NCBI RefSeq assembly: GCF_007004765.1
Contig: NZ_VIKR01000006.1
Span: 1 to 64,000, forward strand
DNA length: 64,000 bases
Direction: 5' to 3'
Source of the DNA: Aliikangiella marina
GTDB lineage: Bacteria > Pseudomonadota > Gammaproteobacteria > Enterobacterales > Kangiellaceae
Shown here: piece after piece, positions 34,094-43,130 of the stretch
Layout: the number at the start of each line of letters is the position of its first letter
How positions within the stretch are numbered: the first letter of the stretch is position 1
Made by a program: the position numbers and the translations under genes
The notes under the pieces: generated by a model
Seen by the model: the letters and a program-made list of their open reading frames with translations, nothing else
Told to the model about the DNA's origin: nothing
Database searches by the model: none

Positions 34094-34122
34094 AAAAACG
34101 GCGCTCAATTAGCGCCGTTTTT
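34094..34122. terminator. Bidirectional terminator after lpd
   Basis: AAACGGCGCT-CAATT-AGCGCCGTTT with T-run, shared with the convergent pilin accessory gene. Confidence 0.92.
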
Positions 34123-34142
34123 TATATTTGATATTTAGCTAA

Positions 34143-34895
34143 CTACCTTGAGCTGTACTCTTCCCAAGGATCAATATCAAGATAGTTGATTATTTGCGAT
34201 GTGTTTTTGTTAATAGCGACCACAATCGTTTCACCTGTGCTGGCCTGCAGCTTTAGTAGTAAAGTATTTTCTGCATCATACGTTTTTCGAAACTCTTCTA
34301 AAATGGGATGATTAGCGTCCTTCGGATTAAAGCGTTCAAGTTCAAGCGATTTAGCCGCTATTTGGTCCATATAGTCTTTCAATGGATAATGTCGTTCAGG
34401 TAGTTTTTTAAATTGTACTCCGTTAAACAAAAAATCTTGTCTTTCTTGATCATTTTGTGCTGGCAGGGCGTAGGTTAGATAGATTGGCCCAGCTTTTTGT
34501 TTAATCAGTCTATCTTGATTAATATTTTCTAAAACACCATCCGAAGCGAGCACTGTTTCAAACCTGTCGACAACAAAGGTAAAAAGAACTGGACGTTGTT
34601 GATAAATAATAAGCCCACCATATAAGAGCGCAGCCAGTTGCAACCCGCCGATGATGCTCAAGTCTAACTTTAAGCTCTTTTTGCCCGGTTTAAAAATGAT
34701 AAAGGTAAGAATTGGACCGAGAACTGCATCAACGGGAATAAGTATTTGTAATCCCTGCCAGACGTTCTCAATCTTAAAAAGCGGCCCTGGATACCAGAGA
34801 TTTTTAAGTAACAATAGGAAGACTAATATAACCGCGACGCTAATTAAAAGGTGAATTGTTGTCGCTTTGGTTTTAGCAATAAGTAAACGCTTCAT
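34143..34895 (-). CDS. TfpX/TfpZ-type pilin accessory protein
   Basis: A 250-aa inner-membrane protein of the TfpX/TfpZ group, which in Pseudomonas is needed for correct pilin assembly. Hydrophobic segments are at ~15-34, ~48-68 and ~80-97 (LLISVAVILVFLLLLKNLWY, LQILIPVDAVLGPILTFIIF, SIIGGLQLAALLYGGLIIY), with the family motif WYPGPLF and KPGKKSLKLDL. A large periplasmic domain follows, with FVVDRFETVL. In Pseudomonas these genes adjoin pilA; here the gene is ~13 kb away and alone, convergent with lpd. Confidence 0.82.
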   Translation of the reverse strand: MKRLLIAKTKATTIHLLISVAVILVFLLLLKNLWYPGPLFKIENVWQGLQILIPVDAVLGPILTFIIFKPGKKSLKLDLSIIGGLQLAALLYGGLIIYQQRPVLFTFVVDRFETVLASDGVLENINQDRLIKQKAGPIYLTYALPAQNDQERQDFLFNGVQFKKLPERHYPLKDYMDQIAAKSLELERFNPKDANHPILEEFRKTYDAENTLLLKLQASTGETIVVAINKNTSQIINYLDIDPWEEYSSR

Positions 34896-35097
34896 TGTGA
34901 ATCAAGTTTTGATTTATATATTGAGTGACGTCGATATTTTTTGATTTTAGCTGGCGAATAATATTTAATCAAATGTGTGACGCTTGAATCAAATATATGA
35001 AAATAGCAATCTAAAAAGCTACGAAAGGACGAGTTAGAGGCTGGATGATTATTCGAAATAATCAGTGACTAAGTTTAAGGAAGTTAAGGCGCTATTT

Positions 35098-36207
35098 ATG
35101 AATCTATTAAAGGCAGAAAAAGTAAATGTGAGTAAAATTATGGGCATTAAGATTATACTATTGATCCTTTTTAGCTTTATTATTACTTGCCATATGCCTG
35201 TAAAGGCGGCAGTGATTTTACAGTACCACCATATCGATTTAACAACGCCCCGATCAACGAGCACATCTCCTGAGCGGTTTTCTCAGCACATGAATTACTT
35301 AGCGGAAAACCAGTTCAATGTCGTTTCATTGGAAACCTTTCTTTCAGCACTTACTACGCAAGAGTCATTACCGCCAAAGTCTGTGGTAATAACCTTTGAT
35401 GATGGTTACAAATCAATTTATGAAAACGCCTACCCGGTGCTGAAGGAAAAAGGGTTCCCTTTTACTGTATTTATTAATACTCAACCGTTAGCTGATAATT
35501 TGAGTCAGTTTATGAGTTGGGAGGAAATAATTGAGTTAACTCAAAATAAGGGGTTAATTGCTAATCATTCAGTGACACATCCTCATTTGATTAGACGGTT
35601 GCAAGATGAATCTTTTTCTGCTTGGCGCGAAAGAGTGACAAATGAGGTACTTAAAAGTCAGAAACTGATTGAATCAAAGGTAATAAAAACTGTAAGGGCG
35701 TTTGCGTATCCCTATGGGGAATTTAATCTGGAAGTAAAGAAAATATTGAAAGGGGTGGGCTTCTGGGCATTTGGTCAACAATCTGGCGCAGCCTCAATGA
35801 ATGTTGATCCACAAGCAATCCCTCGCTTCCCATTTGGCGGAAACTACGGTGCAATGAACGACTTTATTCTTAAGGTGAATAGCTTACCCATGCCTGTCAC
35901 TCGAGTCGAGCTAGTAGACGAGAAAGGTAATCAACTCAACGACCACCAGTTGCCACCGGACGTTGACAGGCCTAAGATGCGGCTCGAATTATCGGATGAC
36001 GCTTTAAATGTAAGTTGCTTTGGTCCCGGAGGTGCACTTGAAATACAAAGCTCGCCCAAAGGCAACTGGTTTGTTTTAAAACAAGATTTAAAACCGGGAA
36101 GGAGCCGATTTAACTGCACTGCACCTTCATCTAAAAAAGGCCAATTTTACTGGTTTTCTCAACCCTTCATTAAACCTAACCCTGATGGCAGTTGGTATAG
36201 CGAATAA
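35098..36207 (+). CDS. Exported polysaccharide deacetylase
   Basis: A NodB-fold (CE4) deacetylase. Motif 1 TFDDGY gives the catalytic base and a metal Asp; motif 2 NHSVTHPH gives the two metal His; RAFAYPYGEFN is motif 3. The ~369-aa product has an N-terminal hydrophobic segment (MGIKIILLILFSFIITCHMPVKAA) acting as signal or anchor. The C-terminal ~110 residues form a separate beta-rich region ending YWFSQPFIKPNPDGSWY. It likely deacetylates a cell-envelope or exopolysaccharide N-acetylhexosamine. Start is uncertain: GTG 35065, ATG 35098 (AAGG upstream, preferred) or ATG 35140 at the signal peptide. Confidence 0.85.
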   Translation: MNLLKAEKVNVSKIMGIKIILLILFSFIITCHMPVKAAVILQYHHIDLTTPRSTSTSPERFSQHMNYLAENQFNVVSLETFLSALTTQESLPPKSVVITFDDGYKSIYENAYPVLKEKGFPFTVFINTQPLADNLSQFMSWEEIIELTQNKGLIANHSVTHPHLIRRLQDESFSAWRERVTNEVLKSQKLIESKVIKTVRAFAYPYGEFNLEVKKILKGVGFWAFGQQSGAASMNVDPQAIPRFPFGGNYGAMNDFILKVNSLPMPVTRVELVDEKGNQLNDHQLPPDVDRPKMRLELSDDALNVSCFGPGGALEIQSSPKGNWFVLKQDLKPGRSRFNCTAPSSKKGQFYWFSQPFIKPNPDGSWYSE

Positions 36208-36334
36208 ATATAAAAATTGTTACATCTCAAACGAAATACAATATTGGATTTAAACGTATTTACCACAATCTAGTCTGCTGGTGTATTGCATTTAGGCCTT
36301 AGTCATTCGACGAAAGTGTAGAGGTTAAATTTAA

Positions 36335-37210
36335 ATGAAAAGAGTTGCTTTATTCATTGCTACCAATTTGGCTATTGTCGTAGTTCTTGGATTGGTTTTA
36401 AGCTTTCTTGGTCCCGCATTGGGTTTAGATCGAGGAAGTTACGGCGGCTTGTTACTGTTTGCTGCGGTTTTTGGGTTCGGTGGCGCGTTTATATCCTTAT
36501 GGATGTCTAAGTTTATCGCGAAGCGCTCGGTTGGTGCTCAAGTGATTCAAGCACCGCAAAGTCATACCGAAAAGTGGTTAGTCGACACTGTTGCCAGACA
36601 AGCCAAAGCGGCTGGTATCGGCATGCCTGAAGTTGCGGTTTATCAGTCTCTTGAAATGAATGCGTTTGCAACCGGAGCAAGTAAAAATAATTCATTGGTA
36701 GCGGTGAGTACGGGTCTTCTGCAACAAATGGATAAACGCGAAGTCGAAGCCGTTTTGGCACATGAAGTTTCGCACATAGCGAATGGGGATATGGTGACGC
36801 TGACCTTAATTCAAGGCGTCGTCAATACCTTTGTAATCTTCTTGGCGCGGGCTATCGCCGGGATTATCAATAATGCGTTGAGAGGCAACAGTAACCAAGG
36901 TAGTGGGGCAGGCGGATTTGCTTACTATGGTATCGTGATTGTTTTAGAAATCATCTTTGGTATTTTAGCGAGCGTTATCGTGATGTGGTTCTCTCGCCAA
37001 AGAGAATACCGTGCCGACGCTGGCGCTGCTTATCTTGAGGGAAAAGACGCGATGATTGCTGCATTAAACCGGTTGAGAAATAATCATGAATCACAACTGG
37101 AAGGTTCAATGGTCGCGTTTGGAATATCTGGCAAGAAAGCGATGAGCGAACTCTTTTTGAGCCATCCGCCGCTAGAGAAAAGGATTTCTGCACTGCAAAA
37201 AAGTGCTTAG
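36335..37210 (+). CDS. htpX: Membrane protease HtpX
   Basis: An inner-membrane zinc protease for quality control of membrane proteins. The 291-aa product has two N-terminal helices (~5-30, ~37-58), the metal motif HEVSH at 143-147, a conserved [15 protein letters not shown] before it, two further helices (~155-180, ~198-220) and the third ligand Glu in [29 protein letters not shown] closes it. AGAGG is upstream. A monocistronic gene. Confidence 0.96.
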   Translation: MKRVALFIATNLAIVVVLGLVLSFLGPALGLDRGSYGGLLLFAAVFGFGGAFISLWMSKFIAKRSVGAQVIQAPQSHTEKWLVDTVARQAKAAGIGMPEVAVYQSLEMNAFATGASKNNSLVAVSTGLLQQMDKREVEAVLAHEVSHIANGDMVTLTLIQGVVNTFVIFLARAIAGIINNALRGNSNQGSGAGGFAYYGIVIVLEIIFGILASVIVMWFSRQREYRADAGAAYLEGKDAMIAALNRLRNNHESQLEGSMVAFGISGKKAMSELFLSHPPLEKRISALQKSA

Positions 37211-37233
37211 GTAATGTCTGTCAGTTTAGCGGA

Positions 37234-37264
37234 GCAATAGGCAACTTTTTAAGTTGCCTATTGC
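37234..37264. terminator. Perfect 14-bp hairpin between htpX and DUF3149 gene
   Basis: GCAATAGGCAACTT and AAGTTGCCTATTGC pair without mismatch around TTT, between two convergent genes. A U-run is missing on both sides, so it may be a transcript-end stabiliser rather than an intrinsic terminator. Confidence 0.6.
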
Positions 37265-37289
37265 ATCGTTTCGATCCTAAACCTGTTGG

Positions 37290-37415
37290 TTATTCAGTGT
37301 GAGTCTTTTTGAAAAATAATCTGATAAAATAACCAGCCATTGCAATCACTAAAAATATCACTGCAAAGCTTAAGATACCTTCTGGGCTTGTGAATAATTG
37401 TCGCATTAATTCCAT
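37290..37415 (-). CDS. DUF3149 small membrane protein, 41 aa
   Basis: A 41-residue single-pass protein: MELMRQLFTSPEGILSFAVI, then FLVIAMAGYFIRLFFKK. The short amphipathic lead, helix and FxRLFFKK end match the DUF3149 family of small inner-membrane proteins of unknown function. The frame is open upstream, but ATG 37415 has an excellent AGAGGAA site 7 bp before it and the upstream residues lack family character. Confidence 0.78.
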   Translation of the reverse strand: MELMRQLFTSPEGILSFAVIFLVIAMAGYFIRLFFKKTHTE

Positions 37416-37612
37416 CTGTAGTTCCTCTCTTAGTTGAGATAATGCCAGTCTAAAGGTAAATCTTTTGAACACGGTGATCTGAATCAATTTAGTGCTGACT
37501 AATATAAGCAGGTGCTTTTGAATATATTTGCTCACATCTTTTGCTTGTGCATCGAACTAAGAATGTTTAGAGTTTTGGCATAACTCAACTGGCCAAAATG
37601 GAGTAAGTAAAA

Positions 37613-38101
37613 GTGAAATTAACAATCAGAAAGACAATGGCTTCACTAGCTGTCGCTGCAACGGTTTTAGTAAGCGGAGGATTGCAAGCAGAGGAAAAGT
37701 ACCCATTTAAGAATGAAATAGAAGCGAGAAAGCACTTTATGCAGGTAACTCGATTTAACCTTTCGGTCTTAGGGGCGATGGTCAAGGGAAACCGAGAGTA
37801 CAATGCTGAGCTAGCTGCGGCGGCTGCCAACAATATGCATGCTTTAGCGAAGATGGATAATTCATTGATGTGGCCTAAAGGATCGGATAATGCTGTTGAT
37901 GGCTTGAAAGCTCACACCGATGCTTTACCTGACGCTTGGTCTGATTTTGACGGTTATATGGAAAAGCACAAAGCTTGGTTAGACGCGACTAAAAACCTAG
38001 CTGCCAGCGCAGGTAAAAGTAAAGATGATTTAAGAAAAACGCTCGGTGCCGTTGGTAAATCATGCAAAGGCTGCCACGATGACTTTAAACAACAAAAATA
38101 A
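37613..38101 (+). CDS. Periplasmic cytochrome c'
   Basis: A 162-aa exported four-helix cytochrome. The signal peptide is 1-26 (MKLTIRKTMASLAVAATVLV, cut near LQA|EE). The single heme site CKGCH is close to the C terminus, the hallmark of cytochrome c' and c-556, with KSCKGCHDDFK. These proteins bind NO or act as electron carriers. It begins with GTG, with GGAG ~8 bp upstream. The cytochrome b561 gene follows after 19 bp, a recurrent pairing that suggests electron transfer between the two. Confidence 0.93.
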   Translation: MKLTIRKTMASLAVAATVLVSGGLQAEEKYPFKNEIEARKHFMQVTRFNLSVLGAMVKGNREYNAELAAAAANNMHALAKMDNSLMWPKGSDNAVDGLKAHTDALPDAWSDFDGYMEKHKAWLDATKNLAASAGKSKDDLRKTLGAVGKSCKGCHDDFKQQK

Positions 38102-38120
38102 CCATTTGATGTAAATTGAT

Positions 38121-38804
38121 ATGAAACAAAGCTCGCCAGAGACCTTGCAAATGGTGCTAGTATGGGATTGGCCCATTCGATTGTTCCATTGGTTGCTTGT
38201 CGCAAATTTAGTATTTCTTATCACGACGGGCAATGTTGGCGGCGACTGGATTATTTGGCATATTCGGTCCGCTTATATATTAAGTGGACTGATTTTGTTT
38301 CGAATTTTATGGGGCGTTTTCGGTAGCTATTATGCTCGATTTCATCAATTTGTTGTTTCTCCTTTTAAGTCGTTTAGTCATTTAATGAGCTTAATCAAAG
38401 GTAATCCTTCTAAACATTACGGTCACAATCCCGCCGGTGCAGTAATGGTTATCGTTTTATTGGTTGCCTTGCTTAGTCAGTTTCTGGCGGGTACGGTTAT
38501 TTCAGATGACATCATGTGGTACGGGCCGTTTTACAGTTGGGTATCAGAGTCTCTTTCATCGTTGGGTACCCGAATTCATTATCAAATGGAAATCGTACTA
38601 ATCGTATTAGCCGCGGTTCATATCCTCGCAGTGATGTATCACCAATTTGTTTTAAAGGAAAAGCTTGTCCAAGCCATGCTGCATGGTAAGAAAGAGAAAG
38701 AAGCGAATGAACCTAGAACGGTTTCATTTAATCCGATCGTCCTGATAGTCATTGTCTTATTCTGTGTTGCTTGGGTCGTTTGGCTTTGGTCCTTACCTGT
38801 TTGA
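38121..38804 (+). CDS. Cytochrome b561-type membrane protein
   Basis: A 227-aa four-helix di-heme b-type cytochrome. VWDWPIRLFHWLLVANLVFL carries the first heme His; HIRSAYILSGLILFRILWGV, AVMVIVLLVALLSQFLAGTV and IHYQMEIVLIVLAAVHILAV carry the others. A loop and a last helix (PIVLIVIVLFCVAWVVWLW) follow. It probably takes electrons from the quinone pool for the adjacent cytochrome c'. Operon with the upstream gene. Confidence 0.9.
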   Translation: MKQSSPETLQMVLVWDWPIRLFHWLLVANLVFLITTGNVGGDWIIWHIRSAYILSGLILFRILWGVFGSYYARFHQFVVSPFKSFSHLMSLIKGNPSKHYGHNPAGAVMVIVLLVALLSQFLAGTVISDDIMWYGPFYSWVSESLSSLGTRIHYQMEIVLIVLAAVHILAVMYHQFVLKEKLVQAMLHGKKEKEANEPRTVSFNPIVLIVIVLFCVAWVVWLWSLPV

Positions 38805-38913
38805 TCAATAAACCCATAGATTCGGTTTATATTCATTCTAGTGATTCAATATAAGCTGAAAATGGGCGAGGGTGGTATACTCTGTAAACTCACTCAAGCT
38901 CATTCGATTTCAA

Positions 38914-39717
38914 ATGATTCCTCGTCACTGGAAAACTAAACAAGCTTTCCTAATCGTTACAACAATACTTATGGCGCTAACCTTTTCCGGTTGGATGGCT
39001 ATGCTCAATAATTTTGTGGTTGAAGAAGCTGCGTTTACGGGGCGCGAAATCGGGATTCTTCAGAGCTTGCGAGAGGTTCCTGGTTTTCTCGCGTTTACAG
39101 CTGTGTTTATATTGCTGGTAATGAAAGAGCAAACGCTTGCATTAGTGTCACTGTGCCTCGTATCTATCGGCGTTGCAATTACCGGACTGTTCCCTTTTGA
39201 ATACGGTTTGTATGCGACAACCGTTTTGATGTCGATTGGGTTTCACTATTTTGAGACGGTAAACACCTCGTTGACGCTGCAATGGGTCGAAAAAAGTGAA
39301 ACCCCTACGTTTATGGGGAAAATTATCTCCGTCAAGTCAATGGTTTCCTTAGTAGCCTACGGAATGATTTGGTTGTTCTTTAGCATTTTTTTGCTCGACT
39401 TTTCCACCGCTTACCTGGTCATAGGTGGGTTGGGGTTCGTTCTCTTTCTGTGGTTATGGTTAGCTTTTCCACAGTTTGAGTCGCCAGTCGAGCAACATCG
39501 GAAATTAATACTACGAAAACGCTACTGGCTTTATTATCTGCTCACTTTTTTTAGTGGGGCAAGGCACCAGATATTTATGGTTTTTGTCTTCTATTCAAAA
39601 ATTTCCAACTACTCCAAGGTTTGGAGTATTCAAAATCGTTTAAAATACTTTATAAATCAGTTAGATAACTATACTAAGCCTTCTTCACACTCTTTACAAC
39701 AAGTAGCTTTTTTGTAA
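38914..39717 (+). pseudogene. MFS transporter, N-terminal half, cut by the island
   Basis: Codes for the first ~224 residues (helices 1 to ~7) of a ~376-aa major facilitator protein. True sequence ends at MVF, position ~39586. The last 43 codons to the stop at 39717 (starting VFYSKISNYSKVW) are island DNA read by accident. Start ATG 38914 (MIPRHWKTKQ) is chosen by alignment with the intact homologue at 39783; a GTG at 38872 is less likely. LNNFVVE, GREIGILQSLREVPGFLAF and SIGFHYFETVN are shared with the homologue. The missing half is at 62099-62560. Presumably non-functional unless the island excises. Confidence 0.9.
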
Positions 39718-39782
39718 AGGATAAGGTTTCATACTCAATTCCATGCCTAATAGAGACCACCTAAACTTTAAAATACCAAGCT

Positions 39783-40973
39783 ATGATCACTTTCGAACGT
39801 AACAAAGAAACCTTTTTATTAATCTCGGCATTTATCATGCCGCTGATTTTTTCTGTTTGGATGGTTTTATTAAACAATTTCGTTGTCGAAAAAGCAAACT
39901 TCACAGGCAAAGAAATTGGCTTTTTACAGAGCATACGGGAAATACCAGGTTTCCTAGCTTTCACTGCAATCTATTTACTTCTATTTATCAAAGAGCAAAG
40001 TTTAGCGATTTTATCTTTGTTGATAACATGCATTGGCGTTGCGTTAACGGGCATGTTTCCAACTGAGTACGGTCTGTATTTGACGACTTTGGTTATGTCT
40101 ATAGGATTTCATTATTTCGAAACGGTTAATCAATCATTAACACTTCAGTGGATAGATAAAGGAAAAACCGCTCATTTCTTAGGACAGCTTTTATCTGTTA
40201 GATCAGTAGCCTCATTATTAGCTTATAGCGCTATTTGGTGGATGATGTCGGTTGATAATTGGGAGTTTAAAGATGTGTATTTATTTTGGGGAATTGTTGC
40301 TGCTATTTTTACATTGTTTTTGTTTTTAGCATTCCCTGAATTTGAACAACCTCATGAACAGAAAAAATCACTGATTCTTCGCAAAAGATATTGGCTTTTT
40401 TATGCGTTGACATTTTTTAGTGGTGCTCGACGGCAAATATTTATTGTTTTCGCCGGTTTCTTAATGGTTCAAAAATTTGGTTATTCTGTTGCTGACGTAA
40501 GCACCTTGTTTATTATTAATTACGTATTCAATTGGGCCTTTGCCGCAAAAATAGGTAAGTGGGTTGGTCGAGTAGGAGAGCGTAAAGCACTTACTTTTGA
40601 ATATGTTGGATTGATAATTTTGTTTATTGCTTATGGACTAGTTGAAAATTCTACTGTTGCGGCAGCGCTTTATGTGATCGATCACCTTTTGTTTTCGCTT
40701 GCGATTGCGATCAAAACTTATTTTCAGAAGATTGCTGACGAGAAAGATATAGCTTCTACCGCGGGAGTGAGTTTTACAATCAACCATGTTGCAGCCGTTG
40801 TTATTCCCGCGGCGTTAGGTTTTATCTGGCTTATCTCTCATAGTGTCGTTTTTTTTATTGGTGCTAGCTTTGCGTTGTGTTCACTTTTATTAGCTTTTTT
40901 GATTCCGGCTAAACCTGATGTTGGCAATGAAGTTGATTTTGCAATAGCCAAAATTCTTCCGCGCACCAAATAA
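39783..40973 (+). CDS. MFS transporter, intact homologue of the interrupted gene
   Basis: A 396-aa, 12-helix major facilitator protein of unknown substrate. It aligns along its whole length with the two halves of the interrupted gene at roughly 60% identity: LNNFVVEKANFTGKEIG, IREIPGFLAFTA, MSIGFHYFETVNQSLTLQW, LILRKRYWLFYALTFFSGAR and AGVSFTINHVAAVVIPA. It has ~20 extra C-terminal residues. It lies inside the island ~200 bp from the left junction and has the AT-rich codon use of the island. It may replace the function lost at the insertion site. Confidence 0.92.
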   Translation: MITFERNKETFLLISAFIMPLIFSVWMVLLNNFVVEKANFTGKEIGFLQSIREIPGFLAFTAIYLLLFIKEQSLAILSLLITCIGVALTGMFPTEYGLYLTTLVMSIGFHYFETVNQSLTLQWIDKGKTAHFLGQLLSVRSVASLLAYSAIWWMMSVDNWEFKDVYLFWGIVAAIFTLFLFLAFPEFEQPHEQKKSLILRKRYWLFYALTFFSGARRQIFIVFAGFLMVQKFGYSVADVSTLFIINYVFNWAFAAKIGKWVGRVGERKALTFEYVGLIILFIAYGLVENSTVAAALYVIDHLLFSLAIAIKTYFQKIADEKDIASTAGVSFTINHVAAVVIPAALGFIWLISHSVVFFIGASFALCSLLLAFLIPAKPDVGNEVDFAIAKILPRTK

Positions 40974-41593
40974 GAATTAAATTAAAAGAAAAAGACTCAA
41001 ATAATTTATTTTGATTTAATTTTATTTGCTTAACGCTATAGTTTTTTGAGATATTATCGCAGGTTTCTAAAATTTTATTAGATTTGCTAAAAAATAAATG
41101 GTAAAAAAATAGCAAAAATCAAACAAGTAATACTGAAAAGAATCATTCTTTAAAAAGCCTTTCTAACAACTAATTAATTCCTTTGCGTCATATTAGGATT
41201 AATTGATGTTTTGCTTTAATGGAGTTCAAGTGGAACTTAAATCATTTAGATTGTATGAATCGAATGTGACATAAGTCGTAAATTTGAATCAATTTAGCAG
41301 TTAATCAAAACAGTAGTCTCTATCAATAATATATGAATCTAATAGTTAGGGTGATTTGTGTATTGTATTGCTAATACGAGATAAATTTTTACACATACTT
41401 GGATTAAAGGCCGAATGAAATTGTGGTCAGTCTACACCGGATAAACAAAAGCTTGTGAAGAGAAAGGTAGGACGTTCGAGAATCAAAATTAGAAAATAAA
41501 TTGTCAGGCCCTGCAAAAATAGTCAAACGCTAACTGAAGCTGAACCCAGTCGAAGTTGTAATTTGGGATTCGTTTACTCAACATGGAGGATGA
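40974..41593. other. 620-bp AT-rich intergenic region
   Basis: No credible ORF on either strand. The sequence is very AT-rich near the left end and less so after ~41400. It presumably holds the promoter of the two-gene cluster that follows. I see no strong repeat or RNA structure. Confidence 0.5.
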
Positions 41594-43129
41594 ATGAAAA
41601 CACTCGTTTTTACAACAAGAAAAATGGAGCAAACAAAGTTCAGTGATGCTACCTTTTGCAATAATATTGATGAACTCCCGTTGCTTTATGATTATGACCT
41701 GTTTTTATTCGAAGTAGGGTCGCATAAAGCTCCTAGCTCGGAAGTCATACAGGAGCTAGATTCCGCCGTTTCAGCAGGGTTAAAGGTTGTGTTGTTTTTG
41801 TCACGAGAATCAAATGCTAATGAATTAATAAATTTGCTTGGGTTAAAGTTTGAAATGACTAGAATTAGTGGAGAAGAATTTAGTTATTCACAAGGTGTCG
41901 ATGCGTCTCCATTTCTGGAATATTTTAAACAATACGATTACATATTTAGAAAAACTCCTGGTTGGCAGTCTATAGCTTACTCAAAGAAAGCTGAAAAAAT
42001 GATATCAGGAATCAAAAAAGTTAAAGCAGGTTCATACTCTGTTTTCCCTTTAGCAATTGAATTGAATAGTGGCTTGTTAGAGCTGATTAAAAAAAGCCTT
42101 AAAATAGATGGCGATAAAAGTACCTATTCGTTTAAATCTGCTGTTATGGCGTTAGTTATACCTATTGTTTTTGTGTTTTTCGCTAGCTTTGTTGTTAAAG
42201 TTCTTCGGTTAGATCAAATTAAAAAGAATAATCAAATATCAAATGGTGATTGGCTAAATGCGCGAGAAGTAGGAGTACGTTTTTATGACGTTAAAAGCCA
42301 TACTGTAGCTGGATTACTTAGAGGACGTTTAAGTGTAGATGAGTCTAATAAGTTATCTTTGAATTACTCAGCAGGTACGCGAAAACTCAATATATTACAA
42401 GAGCTAGGGAATAGGGAGGAGTTTAAGACTACTATTTATGAAAGTGCTCGATACAGCCCTGAAGAAACCGCTGAGTGGCTTTATTTTTATTCGTTTCGAC
42501 TTTTAAATGAAGGGCGAGTACATCTAGCTAGAGATGCTGCGATTAAAGCGTACGCTATTCATCTAAAACACCAGCTGTCTGATCAACTTGGACAAAAAGT
42601 AATTCACTTGTATGAGTTGTTAAAATATAACTTTCTTGCTTCGAAAGAAAATATTAATTGGTCTTTCATGATTGAACGAAAAAGCTTTAGGTTTTTTAGA
42701 TTAAATTTCGATTCTAGTCTCAGAGATAATGCTTCATATCATATGACGGCATTAATGTTTCCTTTGTGCCGCGAACCTTGTTCTAAGAATGAAACCAAAT
42801 CACGATGGTTGAGTTTTATCGATAATTTTGAGAATAGTGAAAAAATAGATGAAGCCCATTACAATGTAATCATTCAGGAAATATTTACTGGCAAACTAGA
42901 AGAGGCATTCAATCGTATTATTAAGTTTAAGGCGGCTTATCCTGACTCTTATTTAGTAGATGACTCTCTTCAGATTCTGAAACGATTGTCTATTGAAGTG
43001 GCACCAGATATATGTATTAAGGCGGATAAGATGCTTTATGACGTGGTGAATAAAAATGACAAATCTTTTGTTAGAAGTGAAGCTGAAATAATAGAGGAGC
43101 AAAAGTTTTGTAAAGAGGGGTGGTCTTAA
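41594..43129 (+). CDS. Unknown membrane protein with C-terminal helical repeats, 511 aa
   Basis: Family not recognised. Residues 1-170 look like an alpha/beta domain: MKTLVFTTRK, DYDLFLFEVGSHKAPSSEVI, then AGLKVVLFLSRES. This resembles a Rossmann or glutamine-amidotransferase-like sensor fold. One membrane helix is at ~183-204 (AVMALVIPIVFVFFASFVVK). The remaining ~300 residues are mostly helical and TPR-like (EETAEWLYFYSFRLLNEGRV, LARDAAIKAYAIHLK, EEAFNRIIKFKAAYPDSYLV). GGAGGATGA precedes the ATG. The next gene starts one base after the stop, so the two form a unit. Anti-phage defence is a guess from context. Confidence 0.78.
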   Translation: MKTLVFTTRKMEQTKFSDATFCNNIDELPLLYDYDLFLFEVGSHKAPSSEVIQELDSAVSAGLKVVLFLSRESNANELINLLGLKFEMTRISGEEFSYSQGVDASPFLEYFKQYDYIFRKTPGWQSIAYSKKAEKMISGIKKVKAGSYSVFPLAIELNSGLLELIKKSLKIDGDKSTYSFKSAVMALVIPIVFVFFASFVVKVLRLDQIKKNNQISNGDWLNAREVGVRFYDVKSHTVAGLLRGRLSVDESNKLSLNYSAGTRKLNILQELGNREEFKTTIYESARYSPEETAEWLYFYSFRLLNEGRVHLARDAAIKAYAIHLKHQLSDQLGQKVIHLYELLKYNFLASKENINWSFMIERKSFRFFRLNFDSSLRDNASYHMTALMFPLCREPCSKNETKSRWLSFIDNFENSEKIDEAHYNVIIQEIFTGKLEEAFNRIIKFKAAYPDSYLVDDSLQILKRLSIEVAPDICIKADKMLYDVVNKNDKSFVRSEAEIIEEQKFCKEGWS

Positions 43130-43130
43130 A

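Noticed and set aside
39611-39627. ACTCCAA/TTGGAGT hairpin just inside the left junction as attachment core
   Set aside because: No counterpart at the right junction; TTTG is the only sequence shared exactly at both cut points.
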